The notes: generated by a model not told the origin, from the sequence alone. Shown: positions 52,876-62,239, numbered from the stretch's first letter. The stretch is DNA of 64,000 nucleotides from an uncultured Oscillospiraceae bacterium (GCA_900542575.1 UQOE01000009.1:5874-69873), one strand, 5' to 3'. Translations and numbers: made by a program.

Positions 52876-53397
52876 GTGAAAAAGCTTATCCGCATACTGG
52901 CCTGTCTCCTGACAGTCTGTATGTTGACAGCCGCAGTTTCAGTAACATCCGTCGCACAGGCAAGTTCGGAAAACGAACAGACAATCCATGAGTTTCTTAC
53001 AGAAGACATGAGCCTATCCGATGCAGCCGCCTGCGGTGTTCTCGCCAACATGAAGGCTGAAAGTGGTCTCAGAGCCAACATCTATAACAGCAACCATTCA
53101 TCCTACGGATTGTGTCAGTGGAGCGGTTCCCGCCTGAACAATCTGAAAAACTACTGCAACCGCAATGGCTATGACTGGCACAGCATGAACGGCCAGCTCC
53201 ATTATCTGCAGTACGAACTAACCAACAGTTACAAAAGTGTCTACAATTCCCTGAAGGGCATCGGCAACAGTAGCAATGGTGCCTACAATGCAGGGTATAA
53301 ATTCTGTTATAACTATGAGGTACCTGCTAATCGCACCAGCCGCTCACAGCAGCGTGGCAATATCGCAAAAAATACGTTCTGGCCCCATTACGCATAA
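52876..53397 (+). CDS. Secreted phage tail-tip lysozyme-like cell wall hydrolase
   Basis: 173 residues from GTG, 9 nt after GAGGAG. Signal peptide (1-27). The mature part resembles the Phage_lysozyme2/tail-lysozyme fold: LSDAAACGVLANMKAESGLRAN (the NM-x-x-ES catalytic-Glu helix), YGLCQWSGSRLNNLKNYCNRNG, and QLHYLQYELTNSYKSVYN. It probably cleaves peptidoglycan outside the cell, in division or as a bacteriolysin. It is alone in its transcript and has its own terminator. Confidence 0.86.
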   Translation: MKKLIRILACLLTVCMLTAAVSVTSVAQASSENEQTIHEFLTEDMSLSDAAACGVLANMKAESGLRANIYNSNHSSYGLCQWSGSRLNNLKNYCNRNGYDWHSMNGQLHYLQYELTNSYKSVYNSLKGIGNSSNGAYNAGYKFCYNYEVPANRTSRSQQRGNIAKNTFWPHYA

Positions 53398-53450
53398 GGG
53401 CTTGCAGAACCTTTGAGCGGCGTTCATATTAGAACAACAGGGAAAAAATA

Positions 53451-53486
53451 AGAGTCCGGACGGGTTTCCGTCCGGGCTCTTGTTTT
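53451..53486 (+). terminator. Terminator after the lysozyme-like gene
   Basis: AGAGTCCGGACGG / CCGTCCGGGCTCT stem (53451-53463, 53468-53480), then TGTTTTC. Confidence 0.85.
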
Positions 53487-53624
53487 CGTCTCTCCGACCT
53501 GCACAGAAATCTTTTCTGCGCCACTTTGTCCGGTTTGGTGGCATTCTTTGCACAAGTCGTGTATAATAGCAATCGTTAAAAATATGACGTTAATTCCATG
53601 ACAAGGAACCTGGGGTGACCGACT

Positions 53625-53834
53625 ATGGCAGAAAACCACAAGGTATGTAAATGTAAAAACGTGATGTACTCCGATATTGCGGATGCACTTCAGAGCCACA
53701 GCAAACTGGAAGATGCGGTCAGTGTATTTGACGACATCCAGAAACAGACCCAGTGCTCCACCGGCTGTGGCGGATGTCATGACAAGGTCATGGACATCAT
53801 TGCCGACATTCTGTCCGGGGCCGCGGACCAGTAA
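53625..53834 (+). CDS. BFD-like [2Fe-2S]-binding protein
   Basis: 69 residues, the size of bacterioferritin-associated ferredoxin domains. VCKCKNVMYSDI (first two Cys, C-x-C) and QCSTGCGGCHDKVM (C-x4-C-x2-C type pattern) supply the cluster ligands. BFD proteins deliver electrons or iron-sulfur clusters; here it is stand-alone. A TATAAT lies at 53562-53567. Terminator hairpin at 53860. Confidence 0.88.
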   Translation: MAENHKVCKCKNVMYSDIADALQSHSKLEDAVSVFDDIQKQTQCSTGCGGCHDKVMDIIADILSGAADQ

Positions 53835-53859
53835 ACTTAATCTTTGGCACCTATCTAAC

Positions 53860-53900
53860 AAGGGCGCGCTGCAGTCGTTGCAGCGCGCCCTTGCTTTTTT
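53860..53900 (+). terminator. Terminator after the BFD-like gene
   Basis: 14-bp stem AAGGGCGCGCTGCA / TGCAGCGCGCCCTT (53860-53873, 53879-53892), then GCTTTTTT. Confidence 0.92.
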
Positions 53901-53914
53901 ATCAGGTTTTTTCC

Positions 53915-55330
53915 TTATTCTGCCATAAAGAATTCATAGAAGGCCTGGTAGGCGCTGTAGAGGTCCAATTTGGAGATGACTTCAAACGGTGCGTGCATGG
54001 AGAGGACCGGAACTCCGATGTCGAGGACATCGACGTCCAGCTCCGCCACATACTTGGCGACCGTCCCGCCGCCGCCGGCATCGACTTTGCCGAGCTCGCC
54101 GGTCTGCCAGACGACTCCCTTGCTGTCCAGAATCTGGCGGACCTTGCCGAAGAACTCCGCCGAGCAGTCGGAGGTATCATACTTTCCGCCGCCGCCGGTA
54201 TATTTGCAGACACCAACGCCTTTGTTCAGGTAAGCGCAGTTATACTTGTCCATAACATCCGGGAACGTCGGGTCAAAAGCGGCGGTAACGTCCGCAGAGA
54301 GGCACTCAGACGCCGAGAGGACGTCGTGGCCGTTGGCGCCGGCATTCTCCGCCAGGTCGTAAATGAAATATTTGAAATAGGAGGAGTGCAGTCCGGTGTT
54401 GCCGTCGCTGCCGGTCTCCTCTTTGTCGGTCAGAACCGTCACACAGGTGTACTCCGGTGCCTGAATATTGAAATTGGACATAGCCGCTGGATAAGCGCAG
54501 ACCTTGTCGTCGTGGCCATAGGCGCCGATCATGCTGCGGTCGAAGCCGATATCGACGGCCTTGTAGGCCGGAACCATCTCGAGCTCCGCCGTCTGGAAAT
54601 CTTTCTCGACAATGCCGTACTTCTCGTAGAGCAGGTTCATGATATTGAGCTTGACCAGCTCAGACTCCTCGTCGTCCTTGAACGGGAGGCTGCCGACCAG
54701 GACATTGCACTCCTCGCCCTTGACGACCTGGCCTGCATCGCGCTTCATCTGTTCGCGCCCGAGATGCGGCAGCAGATCGGTGATGACGAACTGAGGCTCA
54801 CCCGGCTCCTCGCCGATGCGGACCGTGACTTTAGAACCGTCGGCCTTGACAATGACGCCGTGCAGGGACAGCGGCACCGTGGTCCACTGGTATTTCTTGA
54901 TGCCGCCGTAATAATGGGTCTTGAACAGTGCCATGTCGTTCGACTCATACAGCGGATTCGGTTTCAGATCGAACCGGGGGGAATCGATATGGGAGGCCGC
55001 AATCTTCACGCCCTCTGCGGCCGATTTCCGGCCGAAGACGCAGAGCATGATGTCCTTGCCGCGATTCACGCGGTAGACCCGGTCCCCGGGTTTGTACTGT
55101 TTGGTCTTATCGAAGACGGTGTAGCCTCGCTTCTCCGCCTCTGCAGCGAAGTAAGCGGTAATCTCCCGCTCCGTCTTCTCGTTGGACATGAAGGTCTTGT
55201 ATTCCTCTGCAAACGCAGCGGCCTTTTCCTTTACGTCGTCGCTGACGACATTTGCCATGTGCTCCTGTTTATAGAAGAGCTTGTCCTTGAGCGCCTTGGC
55301 GCCGCTCTTCTCCTGTGCATTCTGAGCCAT
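53915..55330 (-). CDS. apeA: M18-family aminopeptidase
   Basis: 471 residues. AASHIDSPRFDLKPNPL (metal His/Asp), TDKEETGSDGNTG (catalytic and metal Glu), SADVTAAFDP (Asp) and VLSMHAPFEVISKLD (metal His) are the M18 dodecameric-aminopeptidase motifs. It removes N-terminal residues from peptides in the cytoplasm. It starts 5 nt after the stop of the upstream lytic transglycosylase gene, with AGGAGG in front. Confidence 0.94.
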   Translation of the reverse strand: MAQNAQEKSGAKALKDKLFYKQEHMANVVSDDVKEKAAAFAEEYKTFMSNEKTEREITAYFAAEAEKRGYTVFDKTKQYKPGDRVYRVNRGKDIMLCVFGRKSAAEGVKIAASHIDSPRFDLKPNPLYESNDMALFKTHYYGGIKKYQWTTVPLSLHGVIVKADGSKVTVRIGEEPGEPQFVITDLLPHLGREQMKRDAGQVVKGEECNVLVGSLPFKDDEESELVKLNIMNLLYEKYGIVEKDFQTAELEMVPAYKAVDIGFDRSMIGAYGHDDKVCAYPAAMSNFNIQAPEYTCVTVLTDKEETGSDGNTGLHSSYFKYFIYDLAENAGANGHDVLSASECLSADVTAAFDPTFPDVMDKYNCAYLNKGVGVCKYTGGGGKYDTSDCSAEFFGKVRQILDSKGVVWQTGELGKVDAGGGGTVAKYVAELDVDVLDIGVPVLSMHAPFEVISKLDLYSAYQAFYEFFMAE

Positions 55331-55335
55331 ATAGC

Positions 55336-55917
55336 TTAACCTCCTTTAACATTGCGCTTCTGGTAAATTGCCATTGCGCGGTTGATCTTATTGACATAGT
55401 GTTCGGTGTCCGACTTCGGAATATGCGTCAGACGCTTCCCGTCCGGTGAATTGGCCGGGTTCTGCAGCCAGGACCGGACGCTGGCAATGCCCGCGTGGTA
55501 CGCCGCCATGGCGGTGTCCGTATCATTGTCGAATTCCCGCAGCAGATAGTGCAGCAGGTACGTCCCATACCGGATGGAGACCTCCGGCTGGTAGAGATCG
55601 TCAAACGTCTCATTGCCGCCGATCTTGGTCTGAACCCATTCAAAGGTCTCCTCTGTCATCTGCATGAGCCCGCGGGCCCCCACCTCAGAGACGGCAAAGC
55701 TGTCAAAGCCGCTCTCGGTCTGGATGACCGAGTAGACCAGATTCTCATCGACGCCGTACTCGGCGGCATACTGCTGCACGAGATTCGTGTACTTCAGCGG
55801 ATACTTCCAGCGGATATAGGCCTGGCGGAACAGGACGACCAGCAATAGAATGACGAGCATGCCCGCAACGCCCCGGACAAGTCCGGAGGTACCGGTTATA
55901 TTCTTTTTTCTGCTCAT
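55336..55917 (-). CDS. Membrane-anchored lytic transglycosylase (SLT domain)
   Basis: 193 residues: an N-terminal membrane helix (about 15-32) and a Slt-type domain with VIQTESGFDSFAVSEVGARGLMQMTEETF (catalytic Glu in TESG; key motif GARGLMQM) and AMAAYHAGIASVRSWL. It cleaves peptidoglycan to anhydro-muropeptides, acting outside. Its ATG abuts the coaE stop (TAAATG). The membrane-anchored single-domain form is common in Firmicutes. Confidence 0.93.
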   Translation of the reverse strand: MSRKKNITGTSGLVRGVAGMLVILLLVVLFRQAYIRWKYPLKYTNLVQQYAAEYGVDENLVYSVIQTESGFDSFAVSEVGARGLMQMTEETFEWVQTKIGGNETFDDLYQPEVSIRYGTYLLHYLLREFDNDTDTAMAAYHAGIASVRSWLQNPANSPDGKRLTHIPKSDTEHYVNKINRAMAIYQKRNVKGG

Positions 55918-56550
55918 TTACATCTCTTCCCCGCCTGCAATCGTTTTTTCTATGATGCCGGCGATTTCCCGCACCTGGTCGGCCAGATCTTCCAGCGTCC
56001 CGGTATTGTGGATCACATAGTCGGCGTTCTCCTCAAAGAACTTCCGGTCGTGCTGCGCCTGCATACGCTTCTTCGCCGCCTCTGCGTCGATGCCGTCCCG
56101 CTCCATAATGCGGACCAGACGCCGACGGTCCGGCGCCACCACGGAGATGATCAGACCGCAGCGGGAATCCAGGCCGGCCTCAAAGAGCTGTGAGGCATCC
56201 AGAATGGCCGCTTCATAGCCCTCCAGAAACGCCTCTTCGGCCTGGGCCAGCATGCGCCGGACAATTTCGGGGTGCGTAATGCTGTCCAGCAACTCCGTCC
56301 CCTCCTGCGAGGAGAAGGCCCGTGCCGCGAGCCGGGCGCGATCCAGGGATCCGTCCCCGTTCAGGATATCCGCCCCGAAAAACTGTGCCAGTTCTTTGAG
56401 AACCGGAGAGCCTTTTTCGGTGACCGTTCTTGCCGTCTGATCGGCGTCGACAACGGCAAAGCCATACCCGGAGAGCAGAGAGGCCACCGTGGACTTGCCG
56501 GCCCCGGTCTGACCGGTCAGTCCGACGATTACGGTATGTCGATTGCCCAT
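55918..56550 (-). CDS. coaE: Dephospho-CoA kinase
   Basis: 210 residues. GLTGQTGAGKSTVASLL (about 10-26) is the P-loop, VVDADQTARTV the Asp/Arg site, and THPEIVRRMLAQ the CoaE signature. It phosphorylates dephospho-CoA, the last step of CoA synthesis. 10 nt separate it from the tsaC/sua5 gene upstream. Confidence 0.95.
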   Translation of the reverse strand: MGNRHTVIVGLTGQTGAGKSTVASLLSGYGFAVVDADQTARTVTEKGSPVLKELAQFFGADILNGDGSLDRARLAARAFSSQEGTELLDSITHPEIVRRMLAQAEEAFLEGYEAAILDASQLFEAGLDSRCGLIISVVAPDRRRLVRIMERDGIDAEAAKKRMQAQHDRKFFEENADYVIHNTGTLEDLADQVREIAGIIEKTIAGGEEM

Positions 56551-56560
56551 AGCAGCCGCC

Positions 56561-57577
56561 TCACACGTCGATGAACCGGAATTCCGCCGCGCGGAGCAGC
56601 CGGTTCATCACGGCGAGTCCGATGCCCTCATCCGAGGGACAGCGGACGTAGATGTTCTGGATGCCCATCTCATCACAGGTCCGCAGATCGAAGAAGAGCT
56701 GATGGGCATGGGCGAGCTCGTCTCCGGCGGCACCGAACGGAAGGGTTCTGCAGCGGATGTATTTCTCCTCCCCGTCAAAGACGAGAGCCGCAGTGGTCTG
56801 CGGGTCTTTGGCGTTGACGAAGTCGGCAAAACGCTCAATGGGGCCGCGCACAATGTAGACCTCGGCGTTCGGGGAATAGTGTTTGTATTTCATGCCGGGG
56901 GAGGCCGCAACCTCGCCCTCTTTCAGTTTGCCCAGCACCGCATCGTCGATATCTACCTCGCCGAGCACCTCTTCCAGCATGGCCGGCGTGACCCCGCCGG
57001 GGCGCAGAATGCGCGGCGTCTCCGCACAGAGCGTCAGGACCGTGGACTCGACGCCGACCTCACAGGGGCCGCCGTCGACGATGGCATCGATCTTGCCGTC
57101 CATGTCCTCTGCTACGTGGGCCGCCGTCGTCGGGCTCGGTTTGCCGGAGGTGTTGGCGGACGGTGCCGCCAGCGGAACCCCGGCGGCGTCAATAATGGAC
57201 CGCGCCACCGGATGGGCCGGCATGCGAATGGCCACGGTGTCCAGCCCCGCCGAGACCTCGTCGGGAATGGCGCTGCCCTTCTCCATGATGATGGTCATCG
57301 GGCCGGGCCAATAGGCCTCCGCCAGATCATATGCTGAGGAGGGGACATAGGCGACGAGATCCAGATCTTCGAGCTGGCTCAGCTCTGTGATGTGGACGAT
57401 GAGCGGATTGTCCATCGGTCGGCCCTTCGCTTTAAAAATGTTGGCGACCGCCTGGCCGTCCAGCGCGTTGGCCGCGAGCCCGTAGACTGTCTCCGTCGGA
57501 ATGGCCACCAGGCCGCCGTTCCGGAGAATCCGGCCGGCAATGTCCGCCTGATTGGGTTTCAGCATTTGGGTTTTCAT
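56561..57577 (-). CDS. tsaC: L-threonylcarbamoyladenylate synthase (Sua5/YwlC type)
   Basis: 338 residues, the long Sua5 form: YrdC domain (about 1-205) with IPTETVYGLAANAL, KAKGRPMDNPLIVH, WPGPMT, RMPAHPVARSII and APSANTSGKPSPT, a linker, then a C-terminal Rossmann-like Sua5 domain (KYKHYSPNAEVYIV...). It makes threonylcarbamoyl-AMP for t6A37 in tRNA. Start overlaps the prfA stop (ATGA). Confidence 0.95.
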   Translation of the reverse strand: MKTQMLKPNQADIAGRILRNGGLVAIPTETVYGLAANALDGQAVANIFKAKGRPMDNPLIVHITELSQLEDLDLVAYVPSSAYDLAEAYWPGPMTIIMEKGSAIPDEVSAGLDTVAIRMPAHPVARSIIDAAGVPLAAPSANTSGKPSPTTAAHVAEDMDGKIDAIVDGGPCEVGVESTVLTLCAETPRILRPGGVTPAMLEEVLGEVDIDDAVLGKLKEGEVAASPGMKYKHYSPNAEVYIVRGPIERFADFVNAKDPQTTAALVFDGEEKYIRCRTLPFGAAGDELAHAHQLFFDLRTCDEMGIQNIYVRCPSDEGIGLAVMNRLLRAAEFRFIDV

Positions 57578-58656
57578 GCTTCTGTGTCGCCTGCTTCCTT
57601 CAGTTTTTCCGCCGTGTCGGCGGTGATGAGCGCATCGATGAGTTCATCGAGGTCGCCGTTGATGATGGCGTCGATCTTGTAGAGGGTCAGGCCGATCCGA
57701 TGATCTGAGACCCGCCCCTGCGGAAAATTATAGGTCCGGATGCGCTCGGAGCGGTCTCCGGTGCCGACCATAGCCCGGCGGGCACCGGCAATTTCCTCGT
57801 GCTGCTTCTCCTGTTCCTGCTTCAGCAGGCGTGACCTGAGAATCTTCAGGGCACGCTCTTTATTCTTGTGCTGGCTCCGCTCATCCTGGCACTCGACCAC
57901 CATACCGGTGGGTTTGTGCGTAACGCGAATGGCAGAACTCGTCTTGTTGATATGCTGCCCGCCGGCGCCGCTGGAGCGGAAGGTGTCAATTTCCACGTCA
58001 TTCATGTCGAGATCAAAGTCGACCTCTTCGGCCTCCGGGAGCACCGCCACGGTGGCGGTTGAGGTCTGGATGCGGCCCTGGGACTCGGTCTCCGGAACCC
58101 GCTGGACCCGGTGCACGCCCGATTCAAACTTGAACCGCGAATACGCCCCTTCGCCCTTGATTTCTACGGAGATCTCCTTGATGCCGCCCAGCTCGGTGTC
58201 GTTTTCGTTCAGCACCTCGGTGCGGAAGCCCTTCGCCTCCGCATACATGCTGTACATGCGGTACAGGGTTCCGGCAAAAAGAGCCGCTTCCTCCCCGCCC
58301 GCTCCGGAGCGAATCTCCAGGATGACGTTCTTGTCATCGTTGGGGTCTTTGGGAAGCAGCAGCCGCTTCAGCTCTTCTGCAAACTGGTCCGCTTTTTCAC
58401 GGGCCTCGCTCAGTTCCGCGGAAGCGAGCTCTTTCATTTCCGCGTCCAGTCCGCCCTCTTCGAGAAGCGTCCGGGCCTGCCCGGCGTCGTCCTCCGCCTT
58501 CGCCCACTGGCGATATTTTTCCACAATGGGGGTCAGGCCGCTGTACTCTTTCATGAGAGCGGTATATTGTTCAATGTCCGAGGTAACAGACGGGTCCGCA
58601 AGCATACGGCTGATCTGTTCATAGTGCGCCTCTACGCCCGGCAGTTTTTCAAACAT
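57574..58656 (-). CDS. prfA: Peptide chain release factor 1
   Basis: 360 residues, normal RF1 length, from the ATG that overlaps the DUF951 stop. RVPETESQGR contains the P-x-T codon-reading tripeptide (PET where most have PAT), and GAGGQHINKTSSAIRVTH has the GGQ catalytic loop. It releases peptides at UAA and UAG. The usual neighbour prmC (RF methylase) is not present in this window. Confidence 0.96.
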   Translation of the reverse strand: MFEKLPGVEAHYEQISRMLADPSVTSDIEQYTALMKEYSGLTPIVEKYRQWAKAEDDAGQARTLLEEGGLDAEMKELASAELSEAREKADQFAEELKRLLLPKDPNDDKNVILEIRSGAGGEEAALFAGTLYRMYSMYAEAKGFRTEVLNENDTELGGIKEISVEIKGEGAYSRFKFESGVHRVQRVPETESQGRIQTSTATVAVLPEAEEVDFDLDMNDVEIDTFRSSGAGGQHINKTSSAIRVTHKPTGMVVECQDERSQHKNKERALKILRSRLLKQEQEKQHEEIAGARRAMVGTGDRSERIRTYNFPQGRVSDHRIGLTLYKIDAIINGDLDELIDALITADTAEKLKEAGDTEA

Positions 58657-58851
58657 GTCTATCCTTGTCCTCCGGGGTGTCGGAAAACGCTCGAATGGCC
58701 CGCTCCGCTTTTTTCCGCGGCAGCAGTACTTCCCTTCCGCAGGTCTCGCATTGGAGACGGATATCCATGCCGACGCGGTCACACGAAACGTGTTTCCGCC
58801 GCACGGATGTTTCTTTTTCAGGACCACCTGCTGTCCGAGCTGCAGATTCAT
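58649..58851 (-). pseudogene. DUF951 protein with a one-base frameshift
   Basis: DUF951 normally reads as one protein of about 65 residues with HPCGxN and a C-x2-CG motif. Here the first part (MNLQLGQQVVLKKKHPCGGN, then TFRV) is in one frame and the second part (RVGMDIRLQCETCGREVLLPRKKAERAI) is in the next. The join falls at about 58779-58783 (CGTGTGACC), where adding one base would restore the frame. AGAGGTG precedes the ATG and the shifted frame ends in the prfA start (ATGTTTGA). Either a real mutation or a sequencing error. Confidence 0.82.
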
Positions 58852-58892
58852 TTCCGGCACCTCTTTCCTGTCCAAATTTCTTTGATTTTAAT

Positions 58893-58922
58893 AGTATAGA
58901 GTATAGCGCGGCATTGTTGCAA
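58893..58922 (-). promoter_or_regulatory. Promoter of the DUF951-prfA-tsaC unit
   Basis: Minus-strand TTGCAA (58922-58917), 18-bp spacer, TATACT (58898-58893). Shares its -35 with the fhs promoter. Confidence 0.75.
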
Positions 58923-58946
58923 TGGTCAACCGCTTTAGGGTAGAAT
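58917..58946 (+). promoter_or_regulatory. Promoter of fhs
   Basis: TTGCAA (58917-58922), 18-bp spacer, TAGAAT (58941-58946), about 43 nt before the ATG. Confidence 0.75.
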
Positions 58947-58988
58947 GAGGGTAATAGGTATTCTTTGTCAAGGAAAGGTGTGCTGCGC

Positions 58989-60668
58989 ATGGCTTACAAA
59001 AGCGACATCGAAATTGCCCAGGAGGCAGTTCCGGAAAAAATCGACAGAATTGCGGCGAAAATCGGTCTCACCGAAGACGATTTCGACTATTACGGCAAAT
59101 ATAAGGCAAAGGTCGACTATTCCTTGCTGAATCAACCGAAGCAGAGCGACCCCGCCAAGCTCATCCTGGTCACCGCCATCAACCCGACTCCGGCCGGGGA
59201 GGGCAAGACCACCACAACGGTCGGCGTCGGCGACGCGCTGTCCCGCCTCGGTAAGAAAACCGTCATCGCCCTGCGGGAACCCTCCCTGGGGCCGGTTTTC
59301 GGTCTGAAAGGCGGCGCCGCCGGCGGCGGATACGCCCAGGTCATTCCCATGGAGGACATCAACCTCCACTTTACCGGAGACATGCACGCCATCGGCGCGG
59401 CCAACAACCTTCTCGCCGCCATGCTGGACAACCACATTCAGCAGGGCAACGAGCTCGGCATCGACGTCAAGAATATCACCTGGCGCCGCTGCGTCGACAT
59501 GAACGACCGTCAGCTGCGCAACATTGTAGACGGCCTCGGCGGACGCATGCAGGGTGTCCCGCGCGAGGACGGATTTGACATCACCGTCGCCTCGGAAATC
59601 ATGGCCACGCTCTGTCTCGCTACCGACCTTGCAGACCTCAAGCGGCGTCTCGCCCGGACCGTTGTCGCCTACAACTTCAAGGGCGAACCGGTCACCGCCC
59701 ACGACCTGAAAGCCGAAGGCGCCATGACCGCCCTTCTGAAAGACGCGCTGAAGCCGAACCTGGTCCAGACCCTGGAGGGCACGCCGGCTTTTGTCCACGG
59801 CGGCCCATTCGCCAACATCGCCCACGGGTGCAACTCCGTCATGGCCACACGCATGGCCATGCATCTCGGCGACTACGTCGTCACAGAGGCCGGGTTCGGT
59901 GCAGACCTCGGCGCCGAGAAATTCCTGGATATCAAGTGCCGCAAGGCGGGACTCCATCCGGACGCCGTCATCATCGTCGCCACCATCAAGGCGCTGAAAT
60001 ACAACGGCGGCGTACCGAAAGCCGACCTCGGGAAAGAGAACCTCGAGGCACTGGAAAAGGGCATGCCGAACCTGCTCAAACATGTAGAGAATATTACGCA
60101 GGTCTATGGACTTCCCGCTGTGGTTGCCATTAACCGCTTTGTCAATGACACCGACGCAGAAATCCAGCTCGTCACCGACAAATGCAAAGAGCTCGGCGTC
60201 AACGTCTGTCTCTCCGAAGTCTGGGAACACGGCGGCGAAGGCGGCATTGACCTCGCAGAAGAAGTCATCCGCCTCTGCGAAAACGGAGAAAACAACTTCC
60301 GCTTCGCCTATGACACGGACGAGCCGGTCAAACAGAAGATCCACGACATTGCCACGAAAATCTACGGTGCGGACGGCGTCAGCTATACGAAACAGGCGGA
60401 AAAAGACATTGCCTCCATTGAGAAAAACGGGTTTGACAAGCTGCCCATCTGCATGGCCAAAACCCAGTACTCTCTTTCGGACGATCCATCTAAGCTCGGC
60501 CGTCCCACCGGCTTTACGATTACCGTCCGCCATCTGACGGTCAGCGCCGGTGCCGGATTTCTGGTCGCCCTGACCGGTGACATCCTCAAGATGCCCGGCC
60601 TGCCGAAACGCCCCGCCGCCGAGCGAATCGACTGCGACGAAAACGGAAAGATTACTGGACTGTTTTAA
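58989..60668 (+). CDS. fhs: Formate--tetrahydrofolate ligase
   Basis: 559 residues from the ATG after [27 protein letters not shown] is the ATP-binding loop, [35 protein letters not shown] (key motifs SLGPVFG and KGGAAGGG) the family signature, and [13 protein letters not shown] the formyl-phosphate/THF site. It makes 10-formyl-THF from formate, THF and ATP. fchA and folD for the next steps lie 1 kb downstream. In acetogens it belongs to the Wood-Ljungdahl methyl branch; no acetyl-CoA synthase genes are seen here, so C1 assimilation is as likely. Confidence 0.97.
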   Translation: MAYKSDIEIAQEAVPEKIDRIAAKIGLTEDDFDYYGKYKAKVDYSLLNQPKQSDPAKLILVTAINPTPAGEGKTTTTVGVGDALSRLGKKTVIALREPSLGPVFGLKGGAAGGGYAQVIPMEDINLHFTGDMHAIGAANNLLAAMLDNHIQQGNELGIDVKNITWRRCVDMNDRQLRNIVDGLGGRMQGVPREDGFDITVASEIMATLCLATDLADLKRRLARTVVAYNFKGEPVTAHDLKAEGAMTALLKDALKPNLVQTLEGTPAFVHGGPFANIAHGCNSVMATRMAMHLGDYVVTEAGFGADLGAEKFLDIKCRKAGLHPDAVIIVATIKALKYNGGVPKADLGKENLEALEKGMPNLLKHVENITQVYGLPAVVAINRFVNDTDAEIQLVTDKCKELGVNVCLSEVWEHGGEGGIDLAEEVIRLCENGENNFRFAYDTDEPVKQKIHDIATKIYGADGVSYTKQAEKDIASIEKNGFDKLPICMAKTQYSLSDDPSKLGRPTGFTITVRHLTVSAGAGFLVALTGDILKMPGLPKRPAAERIDCDENGKITGLF

Positions 60669-60684
60669 AATTGAGACAAAAATC

Positions 60685-60710
60685 AGGACCGCCAGTTAGC
60701 GGTCCTTTTC
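60685..60710 (+). terminator. Terminator after fhs
   Basis: AGGACCGC-6 nt-GCGGTCCT (60685-60692, 60699-60706) then TTTTC; the flanking AAAAA makes it usable on both strands. Its stem equals part of the split lysC terminator. Confidence 0.85.
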
Positions 60711-60714
60711 TAGT

Positions 60715-61470
60715 TTATTCCTTCACCGCTTTCATCCGCAGGCGAACATAGTCGGCGTACCATTTGTCGTCCTGCTGGAGCGGGTAGCGGAGGCGGTCCA
60801 CTGCGCCTTCCACAATAGCTTTTCGGTCCTCTTCCCGAACCTGATCAAAAGGTGTTTTCACGAACATGTTGATCCAGTCCGCCATGCCGTTATTGGAGAA
60901 GAGCTCGGTGGGGCGGTCGAACAGGAAGGCGTCGGTGACCTTGAATCCCGCTCTCTCAAGGCGGGGCGCATATTCTCCAATCGTCGGGAAGTAAAACGGC
61001 ATATGATATTCATAGCCGTACTGGCTGAACTCCTTGCGCAGAGCGCGGTGAATCAGCCGGTTGTTGCCGGCACCGCCGAATTCAAACACAAACTGACCTC
61101 CGCGGTTCATCGCATTGTACACGCAGCGCAGCATGTCGTCCTGCCGCTCCTCGTCAATCCAATGGAACACCGCGTTGGAGAACACGACATCTACCGGGGT
61201 CTCCAGCGTGAAGTCGCAGGCGTCGCCGTTAATAAATGGAATGTCCGGATGGTTTTTGCGCGCCTCTGCCAGCAGTTCCGGCGAGGCATCCAGGCCGATG
61301 ACATCGTAGCCCCGCTTTTTCAGAGAGGCGGTAAGTTCCCCGTTTCCACAGCCGAGATCCAGTGCTTTGGCCCCCTCCGGAGCGTCAATCAGAGAGAGTA
61401 CTCCTTCCCCGTACCGGTGAATATAGTCAAAGTTGCTGGCGTACAGCTCTGCGTCCCACGTAATATTCAT
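60715..61470 (-). CDS. SAM-dependent class I methyltransferase
   Basis: 251 residues. ALDLGCGNGELTASL (about 36-50) is SAM motif I, VIGLDASPELLAEAR motif II, and VDVVFSNAVFHWIDEE motif III/catalytic loop, with HW typical of the trans-aconitate methyltransferase-like group. The C-terminal part (WINMFVKTPF) supports that group, but substrate is not certain. Converges with fhs. Confidence 0.88.
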   Translation of the reverse strand: MNITWDAELYASNFDYIHRYGEGVLSLIDAPEGAKALDLGCGNGELTASLKKRGYDVIGLDASPELLAEARKNHPDIPFINGDACDFTLETPVDVVFSNAVFHWIDEERQDDMLRCVYNAMNRGGQFVFEFGGAGNNRLIHRALRKEFSQYGYEYHMPFYFPTIGEYAPRLERAGFKVTDAFLFDRPTELFSNNGMADWINMFVKTPFDQVREEDRKAIVEGAVDRLRYPLQQDDKWYADYVRLRMKAVKE

Positions 61471-61533
61471 GCTGCTCCTCCTTTTTCATTCCCATTCACT
61501 CTACCAAGAACAGCGGGGCGCTGTCAAACCTGC

Positions 61534-61562
61534 TTGTACCTGGGAGAGATTCCCGGTAAAAT
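61534..61562 (+). promoter_or_regulatory. Promoter of fchA-folD
   Basis: TTGTAC (61534-61539), 17-bp spacer, TAAAAT (61557-61562), 35 nt before the ATG. The spacer contains a small dyad GGGA-gagat-TCCC. Confidence 0.72.
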
Positions 61563-61597
61563 ACTTGTGAATAAACTAGAACTGGAGGTAACCGCAC

Positions 61598-62230
61598 ATG
61601 GAATCCATCCCATCCTGGTCCCTGGAAACATTTGCCGATGAACTCAACTCGAAAGCCCCGGTCCCCGGCGGCGGAAGCGTCGCCGCACTGGTGGGCAGTC
61701 TTGGCGCAGCGCTGGCCGGCATGGTCGGTGCACTGACGACCGGCAAGAAAAAATATGCCGCCTATGAGGAAGATATTCAGCGCATCCTGAGACAGGCCGA
61801 AGATCTGCAGCTCGAGCTGATGGATCAGATTGACCGGGACGCCAACAACTTCCTTCCGCTCTCCAAATGCTACGGCCTGCCCGCGGGCACCGAGGAGGAA
61901 AAGGCCGAGAAGGAAAAAAAGATGCAGGCCGCTCTGAAGAAAGCGGTCACCGCACCGGTTGACATTATTAAGCTCTCCTTTCGCGCACTGAAGCTGCAGG
62001 AGGAACTGGTAGAGAAGGGCTCCCGCCTGGCGCTCTCCGACGTCGGCTGCGGCGCCCTCTGCCTGCAGTCGTCCATGAAGATGGCGTGGCTCAATGTCAT
62101 CATCAATCTGAAGTCCATCCACGACGAGGAATTTGTCCGCAGCATCCGCCAGGAGACAGAGCCGCTCCTGCAGGAGGGCGAAGTGCTCGCATCTGATATT
62201 TACGCACAGGTCGAAGACCAGCTGAGCTGA
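61598..62230 (+). CDS. fchA: Methenyltetrahydrofolate cyclohydrolase (FchA, cyclodeaminase fold)
   Basis: 210 residues of the FTCD_C family. WSLETFADELNSKAPVPGGGSVAALVGSLGAAL (key PGGGSVAA loop, about 22-30) is the folate-binding signature; SDVGCGALCLQSSMKMAWLNVIIN is the conserved helix. Next to folD and near fhs, it most likely converts 5,10-methenyl-THF to 10-formyl-THF or the reverse, rather than deaminating formimino-THF. AACTGGAGG precedes the ATG. Confidence 0.93.
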   Translation: MESIPSWSLETFADELNSKAPVPGGGSVAALVGSLGAALAGMVGALTTGKKKYAAYEEDIQRILRQAEDLQLELMDQIDRDANNFLPLSKCYGLPAGTEEEKAEKEKKMQAALKKAVTAPVDIIKLSFRALKLQEELVEKGSRLALSDVGCGALCLQSSMKMAWLNVIINLKSIHDEEFVRSIRQETEPLLQEGEVLASDIYAQVEDQLS

Positions 62231-62239
62231 GGAGGCAAT

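Noticed and set aside
53891..55339. 482-residue plus-strand frame opposite the M18 aminopeptidase
   Set aside because: Shadow frame; the M18 motifs are on the minus strand.
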